Below, in pieces: positions 1 through 7,104 of a stretch of 15,196 nucleotides of DNA (positions are counted from its first letter, which is position 1; every line of letters starts with the position of its first letter). The stretch comes from Actinomycetota bacterium (GTDB taxonomy: Bacteria > Actinomycetota > Thermoleophilia > Gaiellales > Gaiellaceae): assembly GCA_013697465.1 (NCBI GenBank), contig JACCWU010000235.1, positions 1 to 15,196 of the forward strand. Direction: 5' to 3'. Both the position numbers and the translations under genes were made by a program. The notes under the pieces were generated by a model. That model was not told where the DNA came from and ran no database searches. It saw nothing but the letters and a program-made list of their open reading frames with translations.

Positions 1-2515
1 GCGTCGACGTTGCCTCGCGCGAGCGCAGAAGCCCCTTCGGGGTCATCACGACGAGCGGACGGGCCGTCGCGTCGAGTGCTTGCCGGCGCAGAAGATGGAA
101 GAACTGGCCGGCGGTCGTGCAGTTGGCGATGCGGATGTTTTCCTGCGCGGCGAGCTGGAGGAAGCGCTCGAGTCGTGCGCTCGAATGCTCCGGCCCGTTC
201 CCCTCGTACCCGTGCGGAAGAAGCATGGTGAGCCGTGAAGTCTGGCCCCACTTCGAGCGGCCCGAGACGATGAACTGGTCGACGACGATCTGCGCGCCGT
301 TGATGAAGTCGCCGAACTGGGCCTCCCAGAGCACGAGCGCGTCTGGGGCCGCAACCGAGTAGCCGTACTCGAAGGCAACGGGTGCGTACTCCGAGAGGGG
401 CGAGTTGTAGATCTCGAACGATGCACTCGCAGAGGGCAGATTCTGGAGAGGCGTGAACGTCTCTCCCGTGACGGGGTCGTGCAGCACCGCGTGCCGGTGG
501 GAGAACGTGCCGCGCTCGGTGTCCTGACCGGAGAGGCGGATAGGGATGCCCTCGCCGAGGAGCGTTGCGAAGGCGAGCGCCTCCGCCTGGCCCCAGTCGA
601 TACCGCCCTCCCGGATCGCGTCGCGTCGCCGCTCGAGCTGCTTCAGCAGCTTCGCGTTCACCGTGAAGCCCTCGGGGACCCGCAGGAGTTGCTCGTTCAG
701 CTCGGCGATGCGCTCAGGCGGCACCGCCGTGACGACCGCTGCGCCCGTGTCTCTGATCGGTCGTCGCTCGAGCGGCCGGTCGGGGGACGCGAACGTTGTC
801 TTCAGCTTGTCGTGAGCGTCTCGGAGCGTGCGCAGGGTGTTCTCCAGCAGCTCGCCGGCCTGTGCCTCCGTGACCACGCCTGCGTTCACGAGCTGCGCCG
901 CGTAGCTCTCGCGCACCGGCGGCTGCCGCTCGATCCGCTCGGTCTGAAGCGGTTGTGTGTACGCCGCCTCGTCCTGCTCGTTGTGTCCGAAACGCCTGTA
1001 GCCCACGAGATCGATCACGACGTCGTGACCGAACTCCTCCCGGTAGGCGAGCGCGAGGCGCGCGGCGCTGAGGGCCGCCTCGGGGTCGTCGGCGTTCACG
1101 TGGACGATCGGAACGTCGAAGCCCTTCGCCAGGTCGCTCGAGTATCGAGTCGAGCGCCCCTCTGCGGGGTCGGTCGTGAATCCGACCTGATTGTTGACGA
1201 TCACGTGCAGCGTGCCACCGGTCGAGTAGCCGTCGAGCGAATGCAGGTTGAACGTCTCCGCGACCACGCCCTGTCCGGGGAACGCCGCATCGCCGTGAAT
1301 CAGGATCGGGAGAGCGACCGTGGGGTCGTGGAGCCCGGCCGTGCGCGAGCGGTCCGTCTGCTCCGCCCGAGCGCGCCCTACCACGACCGGGTCGACCGCT
1401 TCGAGATGGCTCGGGTTCGGCGCGAGAGTGACCTGGATCTCCCCCGCCTTCGTGTGTCGCGACTCGGACGCGGCCAGGTGGTACTTCACGTCGCCGGTTC
1501 CACCCTCGGGGTCGGAGATGAGCGCATCCGCGACTCTCTCCCCCTCGAACTCGCGCAGGATGGACGCATAGTCGCGTCCGACCGTGTGCGCAAGGACGTT
1601 CAGCCGTCCGCGATGCGCGATTCCGATCACGACCTCGTGCGCGCCGGCCGCCGCTCCGAGCTCGATCGCCTCGTCGAGCATCGGCACGAGCGTGTCGAGA
1701 CCCTCGATCGAAAATTGCTTCTGACCGAGGAACGCGCGGCGAAGATATGTCTCGAACGCTTCCACCTGGGCAAGACGATCCAGGAGCCGCAGGCGCTCCT
1801 CGGGCGCGAGCGGGTTGCGAAATCGGCTCGTCTCGATTGCCTGCCGCAGCCAGACGCGCTCCGCGTGATCGGAGATGTGCTCGATCTCGTAGGCGATCGT
1901 TCCGGTGTACACCTCGCGGAGCCGAGGCAGCGCCTCGAGCAACGTCTCGCCGGGGACGTAGAGCCGGAGCAGCTTGGCGGGGATTCGAGCCTGCAGCTCC
2001 GGGGTCAGAGGCGGTCGCAGGCGCGACTCGTCGAGCGCGGGGTCGCCCATCGGCTCGGAACCGAGCGGATCGAGGCGGGCGTTCAGGTGACCGTGGGTGC
2101 GGTACGCCTTGACGAGCGCCATCGCCGCCGCGACGCCCCCGAGCAGCTCGTCGTCGACGACCGGGGGAACTCGAGCCTCTTCTGCAAGCTCCTCACCGGC
2201 TGCCGCGGTGGAGTCGGGAGACTCCGGCTCGAGTCGCTCGTCAAGCGGGGCTTGTGACGGCTCCTGCTCCGTCGGTGCAGCAGGCGTGGAGAACGCCGCG
2301 GCAGTACCGCCGTTTCCGTCGTGATCGGCGCGCTTCTCGACCAGCCGGGCAAGCCCGGGAAGAGCCGCGATGACCGATTCGTCACCGTGCTCGAAGAGCT
2401 CGCGCCAAGCGGGATCGACCGCCTCAGGGTTCTCGAGGTACTCCTCGAGGAGCAGGCCCACGTAACCGGCGTTCAGATCGGACTGCCCGGGTGAGGAAGC
2501 GGAAAGCGAAGCCAC
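1..2515 (-). CDS. sucA: 2-oxoglutarate dehydrogenase E1 component (C-terminus cut by window edge)
   Basis: This is the thiamine-diphosphate-dependent E1 subunit that decarboxylates 2-oxoglutarate and passes the succinyl group to lipoyl-E2 in the cytoplasmic TCA-cycle complex. About 838 residues are visible; roughly the last 100 are missing at the left edge. Seen: an N-terminal segment NAGYVGLLLEEYLENPEAVD (residues 15-34), an Ala/Glu/Pro linker (about 65-120), then the catalytic body with AYRTHGHLNARLDPLG (about 137-152), HRGRLNVL (from H301), SHLEAVDPVVVG, HGDAAFPGQGVV (H407, G408-D409, cofactor/metal region) and NNQVGFTTDP. The E1 body follows the short linker directly, so the E2-like acyltransferase domain of mycobacterial Kgd is absent. 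The start is GTG at 2515, with AAAGGAAG just upstream. It lies 35 bases after the small membrane-protein gene on the same strand, so co-transcription is plausible. Confidence 0.95.
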   Translation of the reverse strand, partial: MASLSASSPGQSDLNAGYVGLLLEEYLENPEAVDPAWRELFEHGDESVIAALPGLARLVEKRADHDGNGGTAAAFSTPAAPTEQEPSQAPLDERLEPESPDSTAAAGEELAEEARVPPVVDDELLGGVAAAMALVKAYRTHGHLNARLDPLGSEPMGDPALDESRLRPPLTPELQARIPAKLLRLYVPGETLLEALPRLREVYTGTIAYEIEHISDHAERVWLRQAIETSRFRNPLAPEERLRLLDRLAQVEAFETYLRRAFLGQKQFSIEGLDTLVPMLDEAIELGAAAGAHEVVIGIAHRGRLNVLAHTVGRDYASILREFEGERVADALISDPEGGTGDVKYHLAASESRHTKAGEIQVTLAPNPSHLEAVDPVVVGRARAEQTDRSRTAGLHDPTVALPILIHGDAAFPGQGVVAETFNLHSLDGYSTGGTLHVIVNNQVGFTTDPAEGRSTRYSSDLAKGFDVPIVHVNADDPEAALSAARLALAYREEFGHDVVIDLVGYRRFGHNEQDEAAYTQPLQTERIERQPPVRESYAAQLVNAGVVTEAQAGELLENTLRTLRDAHDKLKTTFASPDRPLERRPIRDTGAAVVTAVPPERIAELNEQLLRVPEGFTVNAKLLKQLERRRDAIREGGIDWGQAEALAFATLLGEGIPIRLSGQDTERGTFSHRHAVLHDPVTGETFTPLQNLPSASASFEIYNSPLSEYAPVAFEYGYSVAAPDALVLWEAQFGDFINGAQIVVDQFIVSGRSKWGQTSRLTMLLPHGYEGNGPEHSSARLERFLQLAAQENIRIANCTTAGQFFHLLRRQALDATARPLVVMTPKGLLRSREATST

Positions 2516-2550
2516 CCTTCCTTTGTACCAGCGGCGGAGTTCAGATCCTC

Positions 2551-2805
2551 TTAGAAGAGCGGGTTGTCGGTCGCGATCGCGACCGTCATCCCGACGAAGA
2601 ACGCGAATGTCGAAAGACCGACGGCCCAGGCCGCCAGTGTTCGGTGCGTTTCGGTCATGCGAGCTGCGACGAGGGCGACGAGGATCGCGACAGGGGCGAG
2701 GAGCCCCGGAGTGCGCGCGACAGCGACGCCCGAGAGCGCGAGCGAGAAAGCGCTGAGGAAGCCGGCGATCGTGTCCACGCGCCGGTCCTGCGGCACTGCG
2801 TTCAC
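2551..2805 (-). CDS. Small hydrophobic membrane protein, unknown function
   Basis: The product is about 84 residues, mostly two or three hydrophobic segments (IAGFLSAFSLALSGVAVA, LLAPVAILVALVAA, and a last one around WAVGLSTFAFFVGMTVAI), separated by a short charged loop with ARMTETHR. No catalytic motif is visible and I do not recognise the family. The GTG start at 2805 overlaps the TGA stop of the upstream gene as GTGA, a usual sign of translational coupling. A longer reading from 2922 exists, but the added part lies over the C-terminus of the upstream gene in another frame. The gene is followed after 35 bases by sucA. A small inner-membrane accessory protein is the most that can be said. 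Confidence 0.72.
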   Translation of the reverse strand: MNAVPQDRRVDTIAGFLSAFSLALSGVAVARTPGLLAPVAILVALVAARMTETHRTLAAWAVGLSTFAFFVGMTVAIATDNPLF

Positions 2806-3077
2806 ACGGCACCCCCGGCGCTGAAGGTGTTCGATCGCGAGCGCATCGGTGGCCGCGGGTGGGCTGGCCTGGGGCGTTTCGACACGGAACGACGACCTCG
2901 CTTCCAGTCGTTCCAACCGCACGGAGTCAGCGGGCGCAGACCCTCGCCGTCATCCGGCGGGACTCCTCCGTCTGAAACGGGCTCGGCTCGAATGGCCCAC
3001 CAGACGACGAGCGCGAGGTACACGACCGGGATCTTCAGGACGAGCAGCATGAAGATGCCTTCCCAGGCGGAATCCAC
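2802..3077 (-). CDS. Small single-span membrane protein, unknown function
   Basis: The product is 91 residues. One transmembrane helix lies near the N-terminus (about residues 8-28, FMLLVLKIPVVYLALVVWWA). It is followed by an acidic/proline spacer and a strongly basic, Pro/Arg-rich tail containing CGWNDWKRGRR (about residues 53-63). Positive charge after the helix suggests a cytoplasmic tail. The Cys-Gly-Trp followed by basic and proline-rich residues resembles small membrane proteins I associate with Thermoleophilia genomes, but no function is known to me. The GTG start at 3077 has no visible Shine-Dalgarno sequence, whereas TAGACT sits at the spacing expected for a leaderless transcript. 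It is translationally coupled to the next small membrane protein through a GTGA overlap. Confidence 0.7.
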   Translation of the reverse strand: MDSAWEGIFMLLVLKIPVVYLALVVWWAIRAEPVSDGGVPPDDGEGLRPLTPCGWNDWKRGRRSVSKRPRPAHPRPPMRSRSNTFSAGGAV

Positions 3078-3083
3078 GAGAGA

Positions 3084-3089
3084 AGTCTA
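3084..3089 (-). promoter_or_regulatory. Candidate -10 element of a leaderless promoter
   Basis: TAGACT (a TANNNT hexamer) ends seven bases before the GTG of the 91-residue membrane protein, so transcription would be expected to begin at or next to the start codon. No ribosome binding site is seen there. The -35 is not convincing (TCGAAC at 3111-3116 is too far). This would drive the small membrane genes and possibly sucA. Confidence 0.35.
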
Positions 3090-3164
3090 CGCCAACCGCC
3101 GTCGGCGCCCGTTCGACACGGCGACATCGGACAGGTCCTAACACCACGCTCACATCGGAACCGC

Positions 3165-3170
3165 TAGGGT
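3165..3170 (+). promoter_or_regulatory. Candidate -10 element for the glycoside hydrolase gene
   Basis: TAGGGT lies about 60 bases upstream of the GTG start in the divergent gap 3078-3229. It fits the actinobacterial TANNNT pattern. No good -35 hexamer is visible; TAACAC at 3139-3144 is 20 bases away. The leader between it and the start codon is C-rich and lacks an obvious Shine-Dalgarno sequence. Confidence 0.25.
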
Positions 3171-3229
3171 GCCCGGACTTCGCGCCGCCCACTCCGTCGA
3201 CCCAGCCCCGCCGGAACCCGAAGCCCCAC

Positions 3230-4669
3230 GTGAGACACATCTTTCGCCTTGTCTTCCCCGTGTCCGCGGTTGCCGTGGTGCTCGGTCTGGCAGCGCTCGC
3301 CGGCGCGACGGCACCCTCCGCCAAGGCTGCCGAGAGAATGTGGGTCGGGTTCCACGACGACCCGAGCTACCGGTGGGTTCCGGATCGGCTCACGCGCATC
3401 GCGCGCTCCGCCCGAGACGGCTCCTCGATCGTGCGCCTCCTCGTGCAGTGGAACCTCGCGGCGCCTCAGCGGCCGGCCGCCGCAACCGACCCGTTCGACG
3501 CGGCGTACCGCCTCGACGACATCGACGAGGCGCTCCGCTCGGCACAGGAGATGGATCAGGAGGTCATGCTCACGATCTCGGGGACGCCACGCTGGGCCAA
3601 CGGCGGACAGACCCCGAATCGCATGCCTGCGAACCTCGGTGACTTCACGGCGTTCGCGCGTGCAATCTCGGCGCGCTACTCAGGTCGGTTCGAAGGCTTT
3701 CCCTACGTGCGCTTCTGGTCGGTCTGGAACGAGCCGAACCTCCAGCTCTTCCTCGCGCCGCAGTTCAACGCCGGTGGGCGGTCGGTCGCGCCCGCGAACT
3801 ACGCGAAGCTGTACGCCGCCGCGTACAGCGGCATCAAGGCGGGCAACCCGAGCGCGCGGATCGCGATCGGCGAGACTTCCGCGCGAGGGAGCGACAAGCC
3901 GAGCGGAGCTCGTCCGACGCACACGCCAGGGAAGTTCGCCGAGCTGGTCGCCAGGGCGAACCCGCGCTTGAAGTTCGACGCCTGGGCACACCACCCGTAC
4001 CCGTCGGTGCCGAGCCTTCGCCCGGGTCAGCTCGTGAAGTGGCCGAACGTGTCGCTGGCCTCACTCCCGCGGTTCGTGCAAAGTCTCAACACGTGGTTCA
4101 GGCGGAAGTCCACGAAGATCTGGGTCACGGAGTACGGTCACCAGACCCGGCCAGAGGACTCTCTCGGCGTGCCGTATGCGACACAGGCCGCTTACATCCA
4201 AGAGGCCATCAGGATCGCCCGCAACTACCCGTTCGTGGACATGTTCATCTGGTTCGTCTACCAGGACGACCAAGGACAGCCGTGGGAGTCCGGCCTCTAC
4301 ACCCAGGCGGGCGCGGCCAAGGGCAGCTCGCCCGCCAGGTTCGCTGCGGCTGCGCGGCCTGTCGATGCGCGGAACGCCTTGTACTCCTTCCGCGGAGGCA
4401 CGACAACGCCGCTCGTGCGGCTCTACACACGGCGCTACTGCGTGGGTGACACGACCGGAACACCCATCGGCATGACCTGGCGCGTCTTCCGGCGAGGCCG
4501 GCTGATCGCGGTCGGGCAGCAAAGCTCACCTCTCCTCCGCGACTGCACGATCACCGCTCGACTGCAACGCTTCACCGTCGTCAAGGGTCAGACCTACACG
4601 GCCACGTTCGCGCTGAACGACATCAACGGCACAGTGGTCAGCCGCAAGTTGACCATCCGCGGCACGTAG
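3230..4669 (+). CDS. Secreted clan GH-A type glycoside hydrolase (GH5/GH39-like)
   Basis: The product is 479 residues. Residues 1-34 form a signal peptide: basic MRHIFR, a hydrophobic core VSAVAVVLGLAALAGA, then a likely Ala-X-Ala cleavage near SAKAA. Residues about 36-375 look like a TIM-barrel glycosidase. The acid/base glutamate is expected at E168 in WSVWNEPN, and the nucleophile at E301 in IWVTEYG, both typical of retaining clan GH-A enzymes. HHPYP (254-258) and WFVYQDD (341-347) would line the active site. The last 100 or so residues (from about 385) look like a beta-sandwich with two cysteines (YC and DC) that could form a disulfide. The enzyme probably cleaves a polysaccharide outside the cell, its own or foreign. 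The exact family and substrate cannot be fixed by eye. GTG start; divergent from the membrane-protein/sucA genes and convergent with the methyltransferase gene. Confidence 0.88.
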   Translation: MRHIFRLVFPVSAVAVVLGLAALAGATAPSAKAAERMWVGFHDDPSYRWVPDRLTRIARSARDGSSIVRLLVQWNLAAPQRPAAATDPFDAAYRLDDIDEALRSAQEMDQEVMLTISGTPRWANGGQTPNRMPANLGDFTAFARAISARYSGRFEGFPYVRFWSVWNEPNLQLFLAPQFNAGGRSVAPANYAKLYAAAYSGIKAGNPSARIAIGETSARGSDKPSGARPTHTPGKFAELVARANPRLKFDAWAHHPYPSVPSLRPGQLVKWPNVSLASLPRFVQSLNTWFRRKSTKIWVTEYGHQTRPEDSLGVPYATQAAYIQEAIRIARNYPFVDMFIWFVYQDDQGQPWESGLYTQAGAAKGSSPARFAAAARPVDARNALYSFRGGTTTPLVRLYTRRYCVGDTTGTPIGMTWRVFRRGRLIAVGQQSSPLLRDCTITARLQRFTVVKGQTYTATFALNDINGTVVSRKLTIRGT

Positions 4670-4677
4670 CTCTTCGA

Positions 4678-4693
4678 GGGTCGAGCCTGACCC
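4678..4693. terminator. Short hairpin between convergent genes
   Basis: GGGTC (4678-4682) and GACCC (4689-4693) form a 5-bp stem with a 6-base loop. It lies between the stop codons of the convergent glycosidase and methyltransferase genes. There is no T-run on either side, so a terminator role rests on position and symmetry only. Confidence 0.3.
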
Positions 4694-4696
4694 CGG

Positions 4697-5323
4697 CTAT
4701 TCCCAGACGAGCACCTGCATGCCCTCCCACCACTGAGGGGCGCCGCGGTCTTTTCCCTCGATCGTGAGGATCCGGCGCGCTCGCGGCTGCGCGGCTGTGT
4801 AGTCGTCCATCGCGCGCTCGACCTGCTCCCAATCGGTGTCGTCGACGATCAAGAGCGCGCCGGGCATGAGCCACGGCTCCGCGATCCGGAGTCCCTCGAG
4901 CTGGGCCTCGTAGGTGTGCAGGGCGTCGTAGTACCAGACGCCGACAGGAACTCCCTCGAGCGCTCCGCCGCTTACGAGCTCGAAGACGTCGCCGACGAGG
5001 ATCTCCGGCCGCGGGACCCCGAAGTGGGCGATATTCGCCTCCAGTCTCTCGAGGCTGGCGTCGCGAAACCCGAAGTCGTCGATTCCCACGAACCGTCGCT
5101 CTTCGTTGCCGAGCATGGCCGCGATCAAGCTCGCGCCGTGGAAGACGCCGACCTCGACGTAGACCTCATCGCGCCCGAGACAGGACGCGGCGAGGTTCAG
5201 GAGCGCGAGGTTGTTCTCACGCGCGAGGTTCTCGACGTGCTCGACGACCGGCGCGAAGCGGCGGTCCCGGGGATGCTCGGAGCGCGGGAAGTCCTCGAAC
5301 AGCCCCGGAAGCTCCTCGAGCAA
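4697..5323 (-). CDS. Class I SAM-dependent methyltransferase (Methyltransf_24-like)
   Basis: From the TTG start the product is 208 residues. The Rossmann-fold signature is clear: motif I YVEVGVFHGASL, the acidic end of strand 2 in RRFVGIDDFGF, then FELVSG, VGVWYYDALHTYEAQLEGL and ALLIVDDTDW. That order (EVG...G, D, YDxxHxYE, DD) fits the Methyltransf_24 type, whose members methylate sugars, small molecules or unknown acceptors; the substrate is not visible. The start is uncertain. The frame is open far upstream across the dioxygenase gene, but no ATG or GTG lies near the expected N-terminus. TTG at 5323 is the first standard start after the dioxygenase stop; a CTG at 5338 overlapping that stop as CTGA is the alternative. 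It sits directly behind the homogentisate dioxygenase gene and is probably co-transcribed with it. Confidence 0.85.
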   Translation of the reverse strand: MLEELPGLFEDFPRSEHPRDRRFAPVVEHVENLARENNLALLNLAASCLGRDEVYVEVGVFHGASLIAAMLGNEERRFVGIDDFGFRDASLERLEANIAHFGVPRPEILVGDVFELVSGGALEGVPVGVWYYDALHTYEAQLEGLRIAEPWLMPGALLIVDDTDWEQVERAMDDYTAAQPRARRILTIEGKDRGAPQWWEGMQVLVWE

Positions 5324-5334
5324 GCGCTCGGCGT

Positions 5335-6528
5335 TCAGAGGTGGCTCGTCACGCCGGCGAGATCCGGCTCGTCCGAGGGCGGCTCCGACCAGGAGTACGC
5401 GTACTTGCCGTCGTCGAGGTCGTGCGCAAGCGTCGAGAGCTTGAGCGGCCGAAAAGTGTCGCACATGACCGCGAGCTCCGTCGTCTCCGCGACCCCCAGC
5501 GACTTCTCCGCGAGGCCGGGATGCGGACCGTGCGGCAGACCGGAGGGATGCAGCGTGATCGACCCGACGGAGATGCCTTTGCGCGAGCCGAAGTTTCCGG
5601 AGACGTAATAGATCATCTCCTCGGACTGCAGGTTCGAGTGGTGGTACGGAATCGGCACCGCGTCGGGGTCGAAGTCGAGCTTGCGCGGGCAGAAGGAACA
5701 GATCACGAAGTTCGGGCCCTGGAAGGTCTGGTGCGAGGGCGGCGGTTGGTGGATGCGCCCGGTGATCGGCTCGAAGTCGTGGATCGAGAACGTCCACGGG
5801 TACAGGTAGCCGTCCCAACCAACGACGTCGAAGGGGTGATAGTCGAGCACGTACTCCTGAATCCCGCCTCGAACCCGCACCTTCACCAGGAAGTCACCCT
5901 GATCGCGATGCGTCGAGAGCTCGGTCGGCGGGTGGATGTCGCGGTGGTAGTACGGCGCGCCCTCGAGGATCTGCCCGTACTGGTTGCGGTAGCGCCGTGG
6001 GATCTCGATCAGACCGGGCGTCTCGAACACGAGGTGGCGCTGTGGACCCTTCGGCACGAAGCGGTACGTCGTCCCGCGGGGGATGACGACATAGTCGCCT
6101 TCGCGATACGGAACGTCACCGAAGGTCGTCTCGAGCGTGCCGCTCCCTTCGTGAACGAAGACGACCTCGTCGCCCTCGCCGTTGCGGAAGAAGTAGTCCA
6201 TCGAGGAGTCCGGGCGACACAGGGAGATCTCGACGTCGGCGTTCCACATGAGCGTGCGCCGGCCCGAGATCTCGTCGCCCTCCGGCGAAACATCAGCCGT
6301 GCTCATGAGCCGGTGGGCGTGCGTGTCGGGAATCCACTCCTCGCGCTCGATCGGGGTGAACGCACCAAGCTCCTTGACGCGGCAGGGTGAGAACAGGTGG
6401 TACAGGATCGACTCGTTTCCCGTGAACCCCTCGAGCCCCATCACCTCTTCGGTGAGCAGCCTCCCGTTCTCGCGGAACACGATGTGGCGTTTGCGCGGCA
6501 CGTCGCCGCGGCGTTGGTAGAAGGGCAT
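5335..6528 (-). CDS. hmgA: Homogentisate 1,2-dioxygenase
   Basis: This 397-residue cupin-fold, Fe(II)-dependent enzyme opens the ring of homogentisate to maleylacetoacetate in tyrosine and phenylalanine breakdown. The iron ligands of the family can be placed: H297 and E303 in HHSNLQSEEM and H333 in HPSGLPHGPHPG. Their spacing (6, then 30 residues) matches H335/E341/H371 of the human enzyme. H266 in SHQTFQ is a candidate for the active-site base. The N-terminal cupin half holds the EGSGTLETTFGDVPYREGDY segment. The protein is shorter than the roughly 440-residue classical enzymes, as is usual for actinobacterial members, so a related dioxygenase substrate is possible. The ATG at 6528 has AAGGGA six bases upstream. 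The neighbours are a VOC protein upstream and a methyltransferase downstream. HPPD, maleylacetoacetate isomerase and fumarylacetoacetase are not in the window. Confidence 0.9.
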   Translation of the reverse strand: MPFYQRRGDVPRKRHIVFRENGRLLTEEVMGLEGFTGNESILYHLFSPCRVKELGAFTPIEREEWIPDTHAHRLMSTADVSPEGDEISGRRTLMWNADVEISLCRPDSSMDYFFRNGEGDEVVFVHEGSGTLETTFGDVPYREGDYVVIPRGTTYRFVPKGPQRHLVFETPGLIEIPRRYRNQYGQILEGAPYYHRDIHPPTELSTHRDQGDFLVKVRVRGGIQEYVLDYHPFDVVGWDGYLYPWTFSIHDFEPITGRIHQPPPSHQTFQGPNFVICSFCPRKLDFDPDAVPIPYHHSNLQSEEMIYYVSGNFGSRKGISVGSITLHPSGLPHGPHPGLAEKSLGVAETTELAVMCDTFRPLKLSTLAHDLDDGKYAYSWSEPPSDEPDLAGVTSHL

Positions 6529-6593
6529 GGCCGTCCCTTTCGCTTCGGTTCGGATCAGTTCTAGCGCAACCCGAGAGTACGCCAGACTGCGCA

Positions 6594-6626
6594 GCAGGCG
6601 GCGCGCTGTGAGTCCACGCCGCCTGC
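6594..6626 (-). terminator. Strong GC hairpin between the VOC and dioxygenase genes
   Basis: A perfect 10-bp inverted repeat (GCAGGCGGCG at 6594-6603, CGCCGCCTGC at 6617-6626) with a 13-base loop lies 16 bases downstream of the VOC stop and 67 bases upstream of the dioxygenase start. No T-run follows on the minus strand. It may end or attenuate VOC transcription, or act as an mRNA stabiliser. Confidence 0.4.
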
Positions 6627-6642
6627 GCTCCGCGCTTACGAG

Positions 6643-7014
6643 CTACGCCGTTGGCACCGCTGCCGACTCGTCGTTCTGCCAGAGGCCGAAGTCGTTGCCC
6701 TCGACGTCCTTGCAGACCGCGAACCAGCCCATCCCGGGGACAGGCATGGACTCGCCCGCCTCGCCGCCGAGCTCCTTCACTCGCGCGGCGCCGGCGTTGA
6801 TGTCGTCGACGTCGAAGTACACCCGCATCCCGTCCGCGTTTCCTTCCGGATTGTTGTAGATCGCCCCGCCCGTTTTGTCGGTGAACCGGGTCATGTGGTA
6901 TTCGACTGGCCCGGGGTAGCTCTCGAACTGCCACCCGAAGAGCCCGCTCCAGAACTCGCGGGACTTCGAGGTGTCGCCTGCCGGAATCTCGATGTGTACA
7001 GGCTTTCCTGCCAT
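6643..7014 (-). CDS. VOC (glyoxalase/bleomycin-resistance/dioxygenase) family protein
   Basis: The product is 123 residues, one VOC protomer of two beta-alpha-beta-beta-beta modules. Module one opens with VHIEIPAGDTSKSREFWSGL (residues 6-25) and module two with MRVYFDVDDINAGAARVKEL. The end, FAVCKDVEGNDFGLWQND, is typical of the family's last strands. H7 and a late glutamate or aspartate would be metal-ligand candidates, but the second-module ligand is not obvious, so metal dependence is uncertain. Members of this size bind or transform small molecules; the substrate is unknown. It is too short and different to be 4-hydroxyphenylpyruvate dioxygenase, even though it precedes the homogentisate dioxygenase gene. 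The ATG at 7014 is supported by AGGAGG four bases upstream (7019-7024), which decides against the longer in-frame reading from 7065. Confidence 0.88.
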   Translation of the reverse strand: MAGKPVHIEIPAGDTSKSREFWSGLFGWQFESYPGPVEYHMTRFTDKTGGAIYNNPEGNADGMRVYFDVDDINAGAARVKELGGEAGESMPVPGMGWFAVCKDVEGNDFGLWQNDESAAVPTA

Positions 7015-7067
7015 AGATCCTCCTCGTTTGCGCTGCGCAACTGGCTGCTGCGCTCTGTCATCCACTA

Positions 7068-7085
7068 CGACGAACGAGGTCGTCG
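7068..7085 (-). terminator. Small hairpin after the DUF1996 gene
   Basis: CGACGA (7068-7073) and TCGTCG (7080-7085) pair as a 6-bp stem with a 6-base loop, 19 bases beyond the DUF1996 stop codon. No T-run follows, so this is weak support for a terminator. Confidence 0.2.
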
Positions 7086-7104
7086 ATTGTCGACCCTGGC
7101 TCTG

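Noticed and set aside
479..2257. 592-codon open frame on plus
   Set aside because: It is antisense to the well-supported sucA gene; long shadow frames are expected at this GC, and the protein is Arg/Val/Leu-rich without motifs.
2806..2922. Longer start at 2922 for the 84-residue membrane protein
   Set aside because: It would overlap the upstream gene by about 120 bases; the GTGA overlap start at 2805 is simpler.
5339..5818. N-terminal extension of the methyltransferase frame to 5818
   Set aside because: It overlaps the dioxygenase gene out of frame and shows no methyltransferase sequence.
5341..6390. 349-codon open frame on plus
   Set aside because: It is antisense to the homogentisate dioxygenase gene, which has intact metal ligands.
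7022..7079. Inverted repeat CCTCGTT/AACGAGG around the VOC ribosome binding site
   Set aside because: Only seven pairs with a 44-base spacer; too weak to claim regulation.
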